Positions 6,805 through 7,509 of a stretch of 7,509 nt of DNA are shown piece after piece. The translations under genes and the position numbers were made by a program. The notes beneath the pieces were generated by a model, which was not told the origin of the DNA, ran no database searches, and worked only from the letters and a program-made list of their open reading frames with translations. The DNA is from Chloroflexota bacterium. Its GTDB lineage: Bacteria; Chloroflexota; Anaerolineae; Ardenticatenales; Ardenticatenaceae. How positions within the stretch are numbered: position 1 is the first letter of the stretch; each line of letters begins with the position of its first letter. The DNA lies in assembly GCA_003520455.1 (NCBI GenBank), contig DOUV01000954.1:1-7509 (forward strand), in the 5' to 3' direction.

Positions 6805-7509
6805 ATGAATCCGAATATTGTCCTTTTTAACCTTCTTGGCGGGACCAGTCTGCTTCTTTACGGGATGCGGATCGCAGGCGAGGGCATGCAGAAAGCGGCC
6901 GGCAGCCAACTACGACGCTGGCTCGGCACCCTGACCAACAACCGGCTGACGGCGCTGGCCACCGGTGCGGTGGTGACGGCGGTGATCCAGAGTTCGAGCG
7001 CGACGACAGTGATGTTGGTGGGCCTGGCCAGTGCGGGGCTGATGAGCCTCAGCCAGACGCTCGGGGTGATTCTCGGTGCCGACATCGGCACCACCTTGAC
7101 GGTCCAGTTATTGGCTTTCAAGATTCAGGACTACGCCCTCCTGCTGATCGGGGTCGCGGTCCCGATGATGCTGGCCATCAGGCGGCCTCAGATCAACCAC
7201 TTCGGCCGGGCCCTGCTGGGTTTCGGCTTCATCTTCCTGGGCCTCAAGGTGATCACCGACACGATGACGCCGTTCCGGCAGGACCCATTAGTGCAGGAAG
7301 TGCTCTTGAGCCTGGCAGCCGCGCCGCTCCTGGTGCTCATTCTCAGCGTCGGGCTGACCGCGCTGATCCACAGCAGCGCGGGCACCATCGGGATCGCCTT
7401 GGCCTTCGCCACGCAGGGCCTCATGCCTCTGGCGCTGGCGCTACCGATCGTCATCGGGGCCAACATCGGCACGAGCGCGACGGCGCTGCTGAGCAGCCTG
7501 GGCGCGGGA
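6805..7509 (+). CDS. Na+/phosphate cotransporter family protein (NptA/PF02690), 3' end cut by the window
   Basis: The first 235 residues are present and the frame stays open to the edge. An initial hydrophobic segment (LLGGTSLLLYGMRIAGEGM, 10-28) and RRWLGTLTNNRLTALATG lead to the first inverted-repeat motif, QSSSATT at 62-68, with GADIGTT at 91-97. The second repeat has HSSAGT at 189-194 and GANIGT at 218-223. Both QSSS-type loops are thought to line the sodium and phosphate sites. In the second copy the Gln is His and the third Ser is Ala, as in some bacterial members. The missing part would include further helices and perhaps a PhoU-like domain. The ATG at 6805 is the first after an in-frame stop at 6787-6789; only a weak AGAG lies before it, so translation may be inefficient or near-leaderless. 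The gene diverges from PadR, and there is no sign it belongs to the transporter unit. Phosphate as substrate is inferred from the family. Confidence 0.9.
   Translation, partial: MNPNIVLFNLLGGTSLLLYGMRIAGEGMQKAAGSQLRRWLGTLTNNRLTALATGAVVTAVIQSSSATTVMLVGLASAGLMSLSQTLGVILGADIGTTLTVQLLAFKIQDYALLLIGVAVPMMLAIRRPQINHFGRALLGFGFIFLGLKVITDTMTPFRQDPLVQEVLLSLAAAPLLVLILSVGLTALIHSSAGTIGIALAFATQGLMPLALALPIVIGANIGTSATALLSSLGAG

Noticed and set aside
6518..6808. Plus-strand frame whose stop overlaps the phosphate-transporter start as ATGA
   Set aside because: The overlap looks like a coupled operon junction, but the frame begins antisense inside PadR, is Arg-rich without domain features, and has no ribosome site. 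It also crosses the PadR promoter.

Overview
This is a GC-rich window (roughly 60-65% GC by eye) holding six recognisable genes, five complete minus-strand ones plus a right-edge partial on the plus strand that is read away from them, and one doubtful partial gene at the left edge. The gene set suggests a Chloroflexota-type bacterium: an SH3 plus TolB-like propeller secreted protein, a split MacAB-like transporter whose adaptor carries repeated Gly-Pro-broken helices, a Yip1 protein and a PadR regulator. That taxonomic call is an inference from protein style and composition. No rRNA or other marker gene is present.

Layout in the direction of minus-strand transcription, right to left: a PadR-family regulator (6564-5995); a five-helix Yip1-domain membrane protein (6056-5286) that starts inside the end of the regulator gene; a membrane-anchored HlyD/MacA-type adaptor (5116-3569); a LolD/MacB-type ATPase (3572-2826); and a MacB/FtsX-type permease (2829-1594). 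The last three genes are joined by ATGA stop/start overlaps. After a 230-base gap with palindromic and repeated motifs comes a secreted SH3-beta-propeller protein (1363-146), and then possibly the start of another gene running off the left edge (123-1). To the right of the regulator, a 240-base divergent intergenic region precedes a truncated Na+/phosphate-cotransporter-family gene (6805 to the edge).

The central reading is that yip1-adaptor-ATPase-permease matches, in order and composition, the four-component YknWXYZ transporter of Bacillus subtilis, which protects against a self-made toxic peptide. Here the set sits directly behind a PadR repressor, a family that commonly senses toxic compounds and controls export pumps. 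The likely job is inducible export of, or protection from, a membrane-active compound or peptide, but the substrate cannot be read from sequence. A sigma70-like promoter with a palindrome over its -10 box lies upstream of the regulator and could drive and autoregulate the whole unit. No rho-independent terminator (stem followed by a T run) was found in any of the gaps.

Most genes here belong to known families. The points most worth a second look are the PadR-linked Ykn-like cassette, the 26-residue repeat architecture of the adaptor hairpin, the repeated TACCCG elements before the SH3-propeller gene, and the unusual His in the second QSSS-type motif of the phosphate-transporter homologue.
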